A DNA stretch of 64,000 nt from Kingdonia uniflora (lineage: Eukaryota; Streptophyta; Magnoliopsida; Ranunculales; Circaeasteraceae), in assembly GCA_014058105.1 (NCBI GenBank), contig JACGCM010002535.1, positions 4,030,001 through 4,094,000 on the forward strand. Reading direction: 5' to 3'. Of the stretch, positions 1 through 11,145 are shown one piece after another. The translations under genes and the position numbers were made by a program. Numbering within the stretch: position 1 is the stretch's first letter; each line of letters starts with the position of its first letter. A model generated the notes under the pieces. The model did not search any database. It was not told where the DNA came from and saw only the letters and a list, made by a program, of their open reading frames with translations.

Positions 1-1159
1 ATGGGGATGCTATTGAGAATAGATTTGGCAAGGACAACTCTCCCTTGAAATGATAGTATTCTCCCATTCCAACTATTCGCTCTCTTCCGAATTTTTTCCA
101 CCAGGGGGTTAATAGTGCTTTTAGATATCCTTCCTTGTACTAGTGGGATGCCAAGATAGGTCTCTGGGAACACTCCCTCCCTAAACCCAAACATGTCGAA
201 CACCTCTCTTCATCTATGATTAGGAATATGGCCAAGAAAAATCTTGCTTTTCTCAATGCTAACCACTTTCCCAGAGGATTGTTGCTAGGCTATAAGGATT
301 TTTTGCAAATTCCTTAAGCACTTGGCATTACCGTTAACAAACAAAAAATGTCGACATCAAAAAACAAATGAGTAGGGCCTTCAATACCTTTAATCTTGGC
401 CATGGGAGTAATGTTTCCTTGCCCTGCTAGAAACTTGAGGTTGGAGCTCAGAATATCTTTAGCAATAGCAAATAACAGCGGAGAGAGTGGATTGCTTTGC
501 TTAAGGCCCCGAGAAGCCTTGAAGTATCCAAAAGGGTTACCGTTGATGGAAACCGATATCATCCCCGTATTAATAATAGTATGAATCCAATTGCAGAAGG
601 TGATACAAAACCCCAGAGACCGGAGAGTTTTGAGCAGGAAATCCGAACTCATAGTATCATAAGCTTGTGTAATATCCAGCTTTAATCCAACATTACCACC
701 ATGTCCTTTAGTCCCCATCTCATTTACCATCTCAGAAGCCATGCAAATATTACTCTGTATGCTTCTCTCAGGTATGAACGCACTTTGCTCCGTAGACACA
801 ATTCTCGACGCAACCGAAGAGAGTCTTGTAGCCAAAATCTTGGTAATGAGTTTAAAAATATAGTTACTTATGCATATAGGCCTATAGTCCTTCACCCGAG
901 AAGATTTCTGAATTTTAGGGATCAGAATAATGAGGTTAGAGTTGAAGTTTACAGGAAGAACTCCACCCCTGAAGAAAGACGAGGAACCCATCGAAACATC
1001 CGCCCCAATAATATCCCAATAGGTCCTATAAAATACTCCTAAACTCATCCAGCCCTGGAGAACTCTCTCCATCCAGAGAGAATACAGCATCTCAAACTTC
1101 CTCCTCATTAGGTATGCCAGAGAGACTAGTATTTTCATCCTACGTAACCAAAACTTCAT
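1..1159 (-). pseudogene. LINE reverse transcriptase, partial
   Basis: An 846-base open stretch (314-1159) encodes RT blocks in order: LIILIPKIQ, VKDYRPICISNYIFKLITK, EQSAFIPERSI, LKLDITQAYDT and GLKQSNPLSPLLF. The catalytic FADD motif should follow, but the frame reads HLFFDVDIFC, so the aspartate pair is disrupted. Downstream bases (1-300) still encode thumb-region text such as LSFQGRVVLAKSILNS in another frame. The gene continues beyond the window start. It is clearly the LINE type (no LTR, no integrase), and the polymerase is dead. Confidence 0.92.
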
Positions 1160-2400
1160 TGTGGGTAAACAGTTTGGGGCAATCCGTCACCTCATGTCGT
1201 ACAAACTTGTCTGCTTAGTAGTTTACAATGAAATCTTTGATGCAGTCCTAAGTGGAGATCACTGCCCCATACTGATCTATATTTTCCGTAATGCAGATCT
1301 TGGCCATTTTCATTTGAGTGGCCTGGTGGAAATATGTAGTGTTGCGATCCCCAGCAAGTAGCCACTTTTCCCACGATCGTTGGCACCAACCTTCCTCATC
1401 CTTCTCCTCAATCCATTCTAGCTCCTTTGTTTTGGTAAGCATCTGAATATAAAGGATATCATCTGCTTTATTATCCTCTTGCCGGATCTGAAATTGTAGT
1501 ATCTCTCACTCTAATTCCTTCTTGCTGTGGATGGTATTATCAAGGGCCTGCTTTTTCCAGTTTTTAATCTCCACTTTCAGTCTCCGTAATTTTATCATGA
1601 TATTGAATAAAGGATCGGCAGAGAGAGGCTGGTTCTAGTAAATCTCAACCATTTCTCTAAACCCATTCACCTTACTCCAAGATTGCAAATAGCGGAAGGG
1701 TATGTTACTCGATTTAGCCATATCATTGCACTTACCAAAAAGAAAAGTGTGATCAGACTTAGTTCTGGGAAACACCTTTACCGTCCAGTTGCAGAATTTG
1801 TTATTCCAGCTGTCATTAATGAGACTTCTATCCAATACACTCAAAATTCTAATCACCCCTTATTGACCATTGTACCAGGTAAAAGTGACACCCGTCGTCA
1901 CACTTTCTGTAAGGAAAGCTACATCTAAAAAATCTGAGAAGTCTACCACTGCCCTTCTGTAAGTAGGTTTTCTTCCCTTCTTTTCTGATATTCAAAGTAC
2001 CGTATTGAAGTCCCCAATACAAAGCCATGGCAGTCGGTTAGTGCTTGAAATCTGAACCAACTGGCTCCAAAGACCATCTCTATAGATGCGCAGACAGTTC
2101 GCATGAACGAAAGTAAGAAGGCAATCCATAAATAGGATTGTTATATGCTGACTGTTACTCAAAACCACACTCGGATTATGGAAACCTTCCTTCCATAAAA
2201 TCCAGATGTTTCCTTTCTGAACCCCAACCTCATTAGTGATAATCATATTATTGCATCCTGAGATACGAAATCTTTAAGCAAAAAAATTTGGCTTTGTAAA
2301 CCCAATAATATTGGGATTCAGCCCCAAGATTTTTTTTCCTGATATAGGTCATGGTACTTTTATTACCCAGACCTCTTACATTCCAAAAAAGTACTCTCAT
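1160..2400 (-). pseudogene. LINE endonuclease (APE-like) and linker to RT
   Basis: The minus-strand start at 2400 reads MRVLFWNVRGLGN, the typical first residues of a plant LINE ORF2 endonuclease. Further pieces are PWLCIGDFNTVL (near 2000-2040), a core endonuclease motif containing Asp and Asn, then LDRSLIND and FPRTKSDH (about 1740-1835). The stretch WLLAGDRNTTYFHQAT near 1320-1380 is the conserved link between endonuclease and RT. The enzyme normally nicks the target DNA to prime reverse transcription. Multiple frameshifts make this copy nonfunctional. Confidence 0.85.
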
Positions 2401-2404
2401 TGCA

Positions 2405-3622
2405 AACCTGCATTAGAACGTGTAACTCTAGGGTCCATAGTATAAACTCACTCGGCCCCCTCTTATAATTTGATTATGTAATAACCCCTGATCTTCTTCT
2501 TCCTTGATATCCGCCCAGCTGTCCAGATTCGGAAGTTTCTTTACCTCCTCAATTGGATTATTTTGATCTCCCGAGTTATCTCCATCTTTATTTCAAGTTT
2601 GTGGGGTACCCTCGTTATAGCCGACATTTGTATCCCCTTGTACTCCCTTGTCCACTTCATTAATAAAAACCATTTGCCCACTGGTATTTTGTTCACCATC
2701 GCTAATAGCATGATATTTGTTCGTCGAGCTAATAGACCCAAACTGAAACCTGGAATTAGTCTTAGGTAAGACACTTCTACCACTTCTTGCTTTGGGGGCA
2801 GACCAGTCTCCCTGTTTTATGGCACTTTCAACCTAACCCGTATGGGATCTCTCACTATCTGTAGCTAAATTATCTTAAAAGTAAGTATGTATATTCGGTG
2901 GTCCCTGGAAGATCTTCCCCATCTCTGGCTTGCTCTGTACCCCATCATCTCTAGGAGCCACTTTACTATTTCCTACACCCTTTGTAGTCCCAAGTTTTTT
3001 TTATAGGTTTTGGCACTTGTTTCTGCTCACCACAAATAGCTCATTGTATCACCTTACACTCCACAATGCTATATCTAACATTCCTACAATGATTGCAGAA
3101 TTTTGGAGCCCGATATAGGATAATCTCTTGGTTAATCAGTTTACCCTCAACCTCGATAAAAACATGATTAGGAATAGGCTTTGACAGATCAATATCCACC
3201 AAAAAACTTGCATGATAACCATAGTCATGATTAATCGTTGACCTATCCAGATGAATTGGTGTACCCAATGTCTTCCACAAGAATATATAAATCTTCTGGT
3301 TCTATAGTTTACTTAGTAATCCTAGAAATTTACACCAAATTAGAGCATTCGTGTTATGGTGATTATCCACTGAGAAAAGTTGACTCCATGGCATCAAACG
3401 CATGGACATCTTCTCTACCATCCAAGGTCCTTGACCCTATATGTGAATATAATCACTTTCATTATCGAGTTTGATGATGAAGAAGCCTTTCCCTAGTGGG
3501 ATTAGCTTGCAATTCCCAGATACTTTCTACTGTGTTCTAGCGTAATCTTGAACAACCTCAAATTTTACCTTCTGAAGATCCAGGCACCCAATTAAGTTGA
3601 ACTGGAATCGGGATACCCCCAT
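2405..3622 (-). pseudogene. LINE first ORF: DUF4283 domain, zinc knuckle, linker
   Basis: Starting near 3622, the minus strand encodes a broken protein with DUF4283-like text (GKGFFIIKLDNESDY, then LWKTLGTPIHLD and VDIDLSKPIPNH). A CCHC-like knuckle follows near 3045-3090 (CNHCRN...ECK) with its His lost. A hydrophilic linker continues to about 2405. In plant LINEs this module binds nucleic acid and lies before the endonuclease. Several frame changes and in-frame stops are present. Assignment rests on recognised family motifs; exact ends are approximate. Confidence 0.75.
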
Positions 3623-3671
3623 AACAACCTCTCCTGCAGGGATAATGACAAAAGAAGTATTACCCCGCATC

Positions 3672-4230
3672 CCCTCCTGCTGTGGAATTAAAGATCTGAT
3701 GAATGTTGGGAAGAGGGAAATTATCCTTTGAAGTATCTTTGTTCAGATCGGTGAAATCTACACAAACTTTGACTTTTCCATTCATCTTTTGGACAGCGAC
3801 GATGCTGGATATCAGATCTAGATATTTTACTTCTCGAATGAATACCACTCTGATCAATTTCTCGATCTCCATATTAACTTCATCTCGAAGTTACAGTGAT
3901 AGTGGTCGCTATTTCTTTTTGACCATTGTGGTGTTGATGTTGATAGCCAATTTGTGATATGCCTTGGCCGGATTAACCCCAGGCATCTCTTCGAAAGACC
4001 ACGCAAAAACTTCTCTATTTAGTCGTAAGAACTGAATGAGAGTGTCTTTTTTGTGCTAAACCAGCTCAGTACCGATAAAAGTACCTCTGCTAGGTCCATC
4101 AATATTGGTGTATTATGTGGGATCCTCCGTGGAAGGCTGATTATCGGGGTGATCAACTTTCTGTAATTGCTATACAGCATACCTGTCAGAGGTATCTAGA
4201 ATAGCAGAGACGGTGTTTTCGTAAGCTCAA
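3672..4230 (-). pseudogene. pol: gypsy RT N-terminal part (A-minus)
   Basis: The minus strand encodes FAWSFEEMPGV, then an RT fingers segment: IEKLIRVVFIREVKYLD, VCVDFTDLNKDT and FPLPNIHQI. The usual DWISNIV is mutated to DLISSIV, and internal stops are present. The frame breaks off at STAG near 3672, where LINE sequence starts, so the polymerase core with YIDD is not in this window. The family resemblance to the A-plus RT at 6780-7140 is strong. Confidence 0.85.
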
Positions 4231-4238
4231 GAAAACTT

Positions 4239-4930
4239 TTAACTACCCCTAATCACATAAATACCATCTTTGTGTTTGAAATGGAGTACTTGATGATAAG
4301 TGGAAGCAATTGCCTCCATGTTATGAATCCAGCAATGGCCCATAATCCCGAGATAATGAGATTTGGCATTTATCACATAGCAGATGATATCGATTGTGGC
4401 TGGCCCTACGGTAATAGGCAAGATGATCTTCCCTACTTGCTCTTCTTTAGAACCATTAAATTCACTGATATCGGTGTCGCTTTGAATAACTTGATCGGCC
4501 AATCCCATTTGATCGATAGTGCTCTGAAAGATAATCTTAATACCGCTACTAGTATCGATCATCATTGTGTGCATAACAAACTTCTTTATCTTGAGCATTA
4601 TGACTAATGCATCATGATGTAGAAACTTAACATGGCTAGTATCGCAATCTTTGAATGATATCCCGAGCCAGCGATTGCTCGACTCAAGCAGAAGTTTGGT
4701 TTCTTTGTCTTGAGGTGTGAGATCGTAGCATTCTGATAGTCTCCTGTGCTTAAATCTGTTAGAGTAGGTAATCTGATTGATTTTGAACATATTGTTGTGA
4801 CCCATGTAGTAGAGATGCTTCATCTCAGCTTGATCTTTGATCTAGACAACTTCAAGCTGCTTCTTACAATTACCATCTTTGTATTATTCTAGGTCGACAA
4901 TATATTTGAACATTCGTCCCTCCTTGAAAA
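4239..4930 (-). pseudogene. gypsy aspartic protease region (A-minus)
   Basis: An open stretch of 194 codons (4239-4823) carries a retropepsin-like core with the active-site text MMIDTSSGIKIIF. The family norm is D-T/S-G, so Gly is replaced by Ser. Downstream is a flap-like region and a GIMGHCWIHNMEAI block, which in Tat-type elements normally reads LG.DWL. The protease matures Gag-Pol. The same DTS triplet occurs in element C, so it may be lineage-specific rather than random decay. Confidence 0.78.
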
Positions 4931-5298
4931 TGTATACGAGCAACCTCTGTAAAGCATAGAAATTGTCAGTAGAATGATGGTTTACCTTATGATACATGCA
5001 GTACGGCCGGTTCCCGATTGGTTCCAATGGTTAGGAGAAACGGTAGAGCTTATCCTTTAATAGGATTGGAAATTTTTTGGAGATCCAAACATTAATCTTC
5101 GGGAGGACCGGTTTGACTTATGAACTGCCTTTCTGAGAGTTGCCAATGCCTACCTTAGCGTGCTTTTGGTCACCCTGATCCTCCTTTGGATCAGTGTTTT
5201 GATCTGTAGATAGACCTATCATGGTGGATGGATTTAGTAGATTTATGCCTTTCGGACATCATCCTTTCCAGGTTGACGTAACTATTGACCTTGGTTAT
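4931..5298 (-). pseudogene. gag: gag C-terminal part (A-minus)
   Basis: This is the continuation of gag after the A-plus insertion. It begins KVNSYVNLERM at the right edge and, near 4900-5000, contains a knuckle-like stretch YCMYHKVNHHSTDNFYAL. Equivalent stretches occur in B-minus (YCQNHKYNCHPTNKCYAL) and C (YYIHNKIHHHDTKQCFML). The motif is thus a conserved feature of these gags, although the last Cys is changed here. Stops and frame changes are present. Confidence 0.75.
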
Positions 5299-5869
5299 TG
5301 TAGGCACTTATTCCTCGACCTCATTCGTAATCGAGCTCGCTCAGTTTGATTTACCTCTATCTCGGGCTCACGCAATTTCATCACACAACACTCCAGTCAA
5401 ACATTCTAACCAACCCCACGAACTACATAAGAAACTACATCGAGCTAAACCTAGAAAACGTTATTTAGTTAAAGGCACCTGTTTCCCACGAACTCGTCAG
5501 TTATGCAGTCAACCGCCATAAACCGCATTATTCGGAAGACGTACTCCAGCACGACGAAGAGCTATGGAGAAAGCCTATATAAAGGAGAAGTTCTAGAAGA
5601 GACAGGGACCAGAAAAATTACTCAAACTTCTTATTTACAAGATCAAAGACATTTCTATATTTTAGAGATCACTTGTAATAAAGATTTTTCCTCAAAGCTG
5701 TAAAGATACTTCTACAAAAATCCTCCATACGGGGTCATGGTTTTTTACCTATTCATAGGTTTTTCATGCTAAAAACACCTGCTTCAATTTCTTACATTCC
5801 ATTATCATAATGTCACTGGTGTGATAGCTAATTTCTCATCGTATCGAGCTACAGAATTTGGTCATTACA
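5299..5869 (+). repeat. 5' LTR of A-plus
   Basis: The 571-base LTR begins TGTAGGCAC and ends GGTCATTACA, a TG...CA pair. A TATA box (CTATATAAAG, about 5575-5584) marks the promoter. The part from about 5633 onward (R-U5) is repeated at 11146-11400. Close to the end it has GGTGTGATAGCTA (5818-5830), a version of a motif shared by the LTR ends of families A, B and C. Confidence 0.92.
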
Positions 5870-5886
5870 TTTGGCGCCGTGTGTGG
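5870..5886 (+). other. Primer-binding region of A-plus
   Basis: TTTGGCGCCGTGTGTGG follows the LTR directly. The core TGGCGCC is typical of Tat/Athila-type plant elements. Comparable sequences adjoin the LTRs of A-minus (TTTGGCGTC), C (TTGGCGCC) and B (TTTGGCACC in B-plus, TTTGGCGTT in B-minus). I do not assign the tRNA. Confidence 0.75.
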
Positions 5887-5941
5887 AAAAGATTGCATAT
5901 CCACGATATCCTAAGGCAGTCTTTCATTATAATTTTCAACT

Positions 5942-6312
5942 ATGGTTTCTTCCAGAGGACAGGCCGCAGGAACTCAGCTAGAAATTTATGTGGATTCGGG
6001 ATAACTCACCAAGTTACTGGCGAATCTCCACGTAAAAGTAGATAAACGAGCCGAGCTCGAACTTCAATTGACTAATGATCGTGAGCTTCTAGAGAAAGAG
6101 CTCGATGCAAAATGATAGGCTCGTTTGACAGCGCTCAAATAACATGAAGATCAGATGACAACGATACAGACTATACTTGAGGCTCTGCAAAATACTCAGC
6201 GGAACCCTCCTGCCAGAGGTCATGATCAACTTCCAGATACCTCCCACATCTCGGTAAGAAAAAGGTTGGGACCTAGGAGAGTCACCAGTAAAGCAATCTC
6301 CAAAAATCTACC
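5942..6312 (+). pseudogene. gag: gag N-terminal fragment (A-plus)
   Basis: The ATG at 5942 starts MVSSRGQAAGTQLEI, homologous to the A-minus gag start (MVTSRRLAIGIQLNL, ATG at 12485 on the minus strand). A charged helical stretch follows (RAELELQLTNDRELLEKELDAK), then ERLGPRRVTSKAIS. Several stops interrupt it. Near 6312 the text jumps to the protease end (GRYWIHNMEAIASTYHQ). The retro-gag domain, knuckle and most of the protease are therefore deleted compared with A-minus. Confidence 0.8.
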
Positions 6313-7530
6313 ACATGGGCCGCTACTGGATACACAACATGGAAGCAATTGCTTCCACTTATCATCAAGCACTCCGCTTCAAGCACGACAATGGTATTTA
6401 TGAAATTTGAGATAGCCAGAAACTTTCTCGAGCTTGTGAAAATACTGTCTCAACCATCCTCGATACTTCAGACAAATTTGCCGCATAGCAATTATAGAAA
6501 TGGGATCACCACGACGACCAATCACCCACAAAGGAACCCACAGAAAACGTCAACATTGATGGACCTAGCAGAGGCACATTCATCGAAACTAAGTTGGTTC
6601 AACACGAAAAGGACGTTCTCATCCAGTTCCTGTAACTTAATCGAGACGTTTTTGCATGGTCTTTCGAAGAAATGCCCATAGTCGATCCAGTGATGGCCTG
6701 TCACAAGCTAGCCATCAACGTCAATACCCTGGTAGTCAAATAGAAACAGTGACGAATTTCACCACATCTTCGAGATGAAGTTAACACCGAGATTGAAAAA
6801 TTGATCAAAGTGGGATTCATTCAAAAAGCCAAGTATCCGGACTGGATATCCAATATTGTCGTTGTCCCAAAGAATAACAGAAAAGTTCGCGTTTGCGTAG
6901 ATTTCGCGGATCTAAATAAACACACCCCAAAGGACAGTTTCCCTCTTCCCGACATTTATCAGATCCTCGACTCCACGGCAGACCACGATCTTCTATCTAT
7001 GATGGACGCTGCTTCAGGATATAACCAAATACCACTTCACGAAGAAGGTCAAGAGAAGACAACATTCATCACTGAAAGTGGCCTTTATTGTAACAAAGTC
7101 ATGCCCTTCGGGCTCAAGAACGCAGGGGCCGCATACTAACGATTGATGACTGCTATGTTCAAAGCACACCTGGAAAAAATTGTTGAAGTCTACATCGATG
7201 ATCTCTTATGCATAAGCATACAGTTAGAAAATCACCTCTCAGATCTCGACACATTATTCAACATCCTTCGATCTTACAGAATGCGTCTCAACCCAGATAA
7301 ATGTCAATTTGGGGTACATTTTGGCCGCTTCCTAGGCTACCTCATCAGCAAGAAAGGGATTGAAGCCGATCCAGATCAAATCTGCGCTCTCCTCGACATG
7401 CCTTCTCCAAAGAAAATGAAAGAGGCCCAAAAACATGCCAGAAAAATTGCCGCGATCAACCGTTTCGTCTCTAAATCTTTAGACTGCTGCCATTGGCTAT
7501 TCCTGTTACTCCGAGGATGTACCAAAATAG
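6313..7530 (+). pseudogene. pol: protease tail and reverse transcriptase (A-plus)
   Basis: After the protease remnant come FAWSFEEMPIVDPVMACHKL, then an RT with IEKLIKVGFIQKAKYPDW, VCVDFADLNKHTPKDSFPLP, MMDAASGYNQIPL, VMPFGLKNAGAAY and the catalytic YIDD at 7191-7202 (YIDDLLC). The connection region reads LNPDKCQFGV and GYLISKKGIEADP. RT copies element RNA into DNA. Catalytic aspartates are kept, but a stop follows AGAAY near 7138 and others occur upstream, so it cannot be one working polyprotein. Confidence 0.92.
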
Positions 7531-7990
7531 GATAGGTCCGGCCAACCGCAGAAGTCACATGGACACCAGAATGGGAATTAACTTTTTAGGATCTCAAAAT
7601 CAATTTGGGGAGGTCTTCCATAATGAGTACCCCAATAGGTAATGAGGAACTGATTATCTACCTAGCAGTCACTGACGCTTCTCTCAGCTCGGTTCTCATT
7701 CGTCTAGAAGGGAAAATTGAGAAACCAGTCTTCTTCATCAGCAAAACACTTGCACCAGCAAAAATAAGGTACTCTAAAATTGAGAAACTTCTTTTCACCC
7801 TTGTTATACTTCGCAGAAACTCAAACACTACTTTCAAGAGCATTCCGTCAAAGTGATGATGAACTACCCACTTCGGGAAGCTTCATCCTAGAAAGATAAG
7901 TCACGAAGGGTACAACAGTGGTCAATCAATTTGGGTGAACATGATATAAAGTTTAAACAGCGTCATTCAGAAAAAGGTCAGGTCATTGTC
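7531..7990 (+). pseudogene. pol: RNase H, first domain (A-plus)
   Basis: The text YLAVTDASLSSVLIRLEGK, PVFFISKTLAPAKIRYSKI and EKLLFTLV is the gypsy RNase H domain that degrades template RNA. The first catalytic Asp (VTDAS) and the Glu of KIEKLLF are visible. Frame changes occur near 7850, after which QFGEHDIKFKQRHSEKGQ-like text continues in another frame. The domain is broken. Confidence 0.82.
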
Positions 7991-8109
7991 GATTTCCATG
8001 CAAATTTTCCAGTGGAAGATCCCGAGTGAGAGGAGCACGATTCAGACCTTACTGAAGGCACGCCATAAAATCTACCTCCCAAGCCATTCGACGAACGAGC
8101 TGACTGGAT

Positions 8110-8600
8110 TACCACGTCAGGGTGGTAGCTTCTCACCGATGGATCAGTAGGACCCACAGGGTCAGGAATCGGGATTATTTTGATTACCCCTTCAAATAAC
8201 AGAATTGAGAAATCAATCCACCTGGATTTCAAGGCCTCAAATAATGTTACCGAATATGAAGCTCTCATTCACAAACTCGACCTCGCTCTTGAGCTCGACG
8301 TCCCCGAACTCTCAGTTTACACAGATTTATTACTCATCGTTCATCATTATTCTGAGTATTACAAGAAGAATGGGAAGATGATCGAATACGCAGCCCTCAT
8401 AGCAGATAGGATGAGTAAGTTAGCAAAAGTGACTCTCGAATATCTTCTACGAGGGGAGAACCGACACGCCAATTCCTTAGCGTATCTAGCCGGGGTCTTG
8501 GTTATGAAAGCTTGATATCTCCAGATCAAAATCATTTCAACCCCCAGCATTGATCACATATCAGTATGCACGATCAACACTGGGGGTGATAAAGGGGGAA
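8110..8600 (+). pseudogene. pol: second RNase H (archaeal-type), Tat marker (A-plus)
   Basis: TDGSVGPTGSGIGI, then NNVTEYEALIHKLDLALEL, LSVYTDLLLIVHHY and LLRGENRHANSLAYLA form the second RNase H that plant Tat-clade elements are known to carry after the first. The residues D (TDGS), E (TEYEAL) and D (YTD) are present. The last expected Asp (HADSLA) reads Asn, so the site is incomplete. This domain is the main evidence for calling the element Tat-like. Confidence 0.88.
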
Positions 8601-8759
8601 ACGATGATTGGCGAAAGCCTTTCTTAGATTACCTCGGCGTCGACAACAAATACAATAGACTACTTCCAATAGATCCGAAAGAATGCAGACAACTAATCAA
8701 TAACTCAAAATGTTACATTGCTCAAAATGGCAGGCTTTATCGTTTATCCGTTACAGGAC

Positions 8760-9850
8760 CTTACCTTAAGTGCCTCTCGAAATCAAAAGCAGACAAGCTG
8801 CTCCGTAAATTACACAAAAGAAATTGTGGCTCCCACGCCGCAGGTAGATCATTAGCAAATAGAGCAATAACTCAAGGAGTATTCTGGCCCGGCATATGCA
8901 AGCAAGCAGAAGAGTATTCCCGCAGATGCGACACCTGCAAGAGACATGGAAATATGATACGCTCCCCTGCGCTCGAGCTTCATGCAAGCAAGGTTTTCTG
9001 GCCATTCAAAAGATGGGCACTAGCCTCGCCGACAAATTTCCTAACTCTCCAAGAAATCACTGCCACCTACTAGTAGCTACCGATTACTTTATAAAATGGG
9101 TAGAAGCAATTCCACTATGTCGAACCAGAGAAGAAGAGGTCATCTCATTTATCTGGAACCACATAATCACTTGATTCAGGCGCCCCTACCTAATTTGTAT
9201 CAATAACGGGCTCTAATTCGTGGGAGAAAAGGTCGTAACATTTCTAAATTACCACAATATCATCCATTCACCATCAAATCCATACTATCCTCAAGGCAAT
9301 GGCCAAGCCGAAATCACCAACAAACCAATCATGGATGGACTCAAAAAATGGCTTCACTCATAGAAAAAAGGCAATTGGGTCTATGAGCTACCTCATGTCC
9401 TGTGGGCGTATCGAACTACTCCCCGACAGTACACGGGGTGTACTCCATTCCTCCTTGCTTATGGCATTGAGGCAGTCATTCCTTCTGATTATCATCATCC
9501 AGTTCGGGATCACGTGCTAACTGACGTGGAAAATGAGTTTGAATTGGCTTGCAACCTTAATATGATAGATGAAACCAGGGAATGCGTCATCGCTAGCCTA
9601 AGTCGATACCATCATATGCTGGCCAGGTCTTACAATAACCGAGTCAGGAGCCGCACCTTTCATATCAAAGATCTCGTCCTACGAGAAATTCCTCAACATC
9701 GCAAAGAGCCTCACGCTGGAAAATTAGCCGACAATTGGGAGGGTCCATTCATTATCATAGGTCTCTCAGGCCTAGGATCATACTATCACATGACAGAAGA
9801 GGGTGTCCCTATTTTAAATCCTTAAAACACTAAACGACTGAAACGATACT
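8760..9850 (+). pseudogene. pol: integrase (A-plus)
   Basis: A zinc-binding N-terminus (KRNCGSHAAGRSLANRAITQG, CDTCKRHGN) is followed by a core with [32 protein letters not shown] and [19 protein letters not shown], and a C-terminal ARSYNNRVRSRTFHIKDLVL with LADNWEGPFII. The Glu of the D,D-35-E triad is kept. The second Asp reads Asn (INNGL for CDNG-type), followed by a stop, and the first Asp region is garbled near 9010. Pol text ends near 9835. No chromodomain is seen, as expected for Tat. Confidence 0.9.
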
Positions 9851-10079
9851 ATCGTTAGTCGTCTCACTACTCCATTTCCATGTTTTGTTGTTTGTTATTA
9901 ATTCCAAAAGTAAGATTCTTATCTCCATCCAATGTAAATTCTGAACTAATCAATGAAAGTTTTTTTTTAGCATAATGACAATCTCTTCATAAAACAGTCA
10001 CATTCCATAGATTCAAGCATAGATAATACTAGCTTACAATCCACATTCCATAAGTTTGATCTATAAACTACGTTGGCTT
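9851..10079 (+). other. Non-coding spacer after pol (A-plus)
   Basis: AT-rich spacer between the integrase end and the first tandem unit. No gene or second element is visible here. Confidence 0.5.
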
Positions 10080-11145
10080 CTGCCACTACATATTTGTGAG
10101 GGTGGCAAGTGTAAAAACTTGTTCAACTTTAAAGATCCAAGTAAGAGATATGACATAGGTAATACTAGTCATCATCTTTAACAACATGTTTGGTCTACAC
10201 CAGTAGGCTGGATGGAGCATACAACTTGGTTCAGACGAATCTATACATATCTATCAGGGTGGCAAGTGTAAAAACTTGTTCAACTTTAAAGAGACAAGCA
10301 AGAGATAAGCCATAGGTAATACTAGTCTTCATCTTTTACAACTTGTTTGGTTTACACCAGTAGGCTGGATCGAGCATACAACTTGGTTCAGTTGAATCTA
10401 TACATATCAGCGAGGGTGGCAAGTGTCAAAACTTGTTCAACTTCAAAGAGCCAAGCAAGAGATAAGACATAGGCAATACTAGTATTTATCTTTTACAACT
10501 TGTTTGGTCTGCACCAGTAGGCTAGATCGAGCATACAACTTGGTTCAGCTCAATCTGTACATATCTATGAGGGTGGCAAATGTAAAAACTTGTTCAACTT
10601 TAAAGAGTCAAGCAAGAGATAAGACATAGGTAATACTAATCTTCATCTTTTACAACTTATTTGGTCTATACCAGTAGGCTGGATCGAGCATACAACTTGG
10701 TTCAGCTGAATCTATACATATGTGCGAGGGTGGCAAGTGCAAAAATTTGTTCAACTTCAAAGAGCCAAGCAAGAGATAAGGCATAGGTAATACTAGTCTT
10801 CATCTTTTATAACTTGTTTGGTCTACACCAGTAGGCTGGATCGTGCATATAACTTGGTTAAGCTGAATCTCTACAGTTCTGCGATTGTGGCAAGTGTAAA
10901 AGCTCACCTCACATCAAAGACATAACCAGGTATAAGATAAAGTAAAGGTCATACTAGCTTTCATCTCTTTCAATATGTCTACAACATTTCTATAAGCCTA
11001 GGTCAAAGATAATACTTGGTCTAGCAACCCCTTTACATTTCTGCGATTATAACGAATGTAAAAATTTATTTTATATCAATGATCCCATCAGACACAAGAT
11101 AAGGCAAATGTCATACTAGCATTTATCTATAACAATATGTCTACA
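10080..11145 (+). repeat. Tandem array, unit about 157 bp, 6-7 copies (A-plus)
   Basis: The phrase GGTGGCAAGTG recurs at 10101, 10258, 10415, 10572 and 10729, each 157 bases apart. A more diverged copy lies near 10885 and a degraded one near 11041. Units share TGTTCAACTT, AAGCAAGAGATAAG and CAGTAGGCTGGATCGAGCAT. The right-hand copies are most diverged. The array lies between pol and the 3' LTR, as in Retand-type elements. Confidence 0.93.

Larger units (their letters stand above)
1..3671 (-). mobile_element. LINE (non-LTR retrotransposon), 3' part beyond the window
   Basis: Read on the minus strand, three pieces occur in the usual order: a DUF4283/zinc-knuckle module, an AP-type endonuclease and a reverse transcriptase that runs off the window start. 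All are broken by stops and frameshifts, so this is a dead copy. The right edge near 3655-3671 falls inside a gypsy RT reading frame (A-minus) whose protein breaks off after a STAG motif. The LINE therefore seems to have inserted in the same orientation as that element. The edge is approximate because the 3' end and target duplication lie outside the window. Confidence 0.88.

Noticed and set aside
1161..1361. Plus-strand open stretches over the LINE
   Set aside because: They are shadows of the minus-strand LINE protein, whose conserved motifs are clear.
10080..11145. CRISPR-like array
   Set aside because: Units of 157 bp repeat head to tail without unique spacers, in a eukaryotic retrotransposon; it is a minisatellite-type array.
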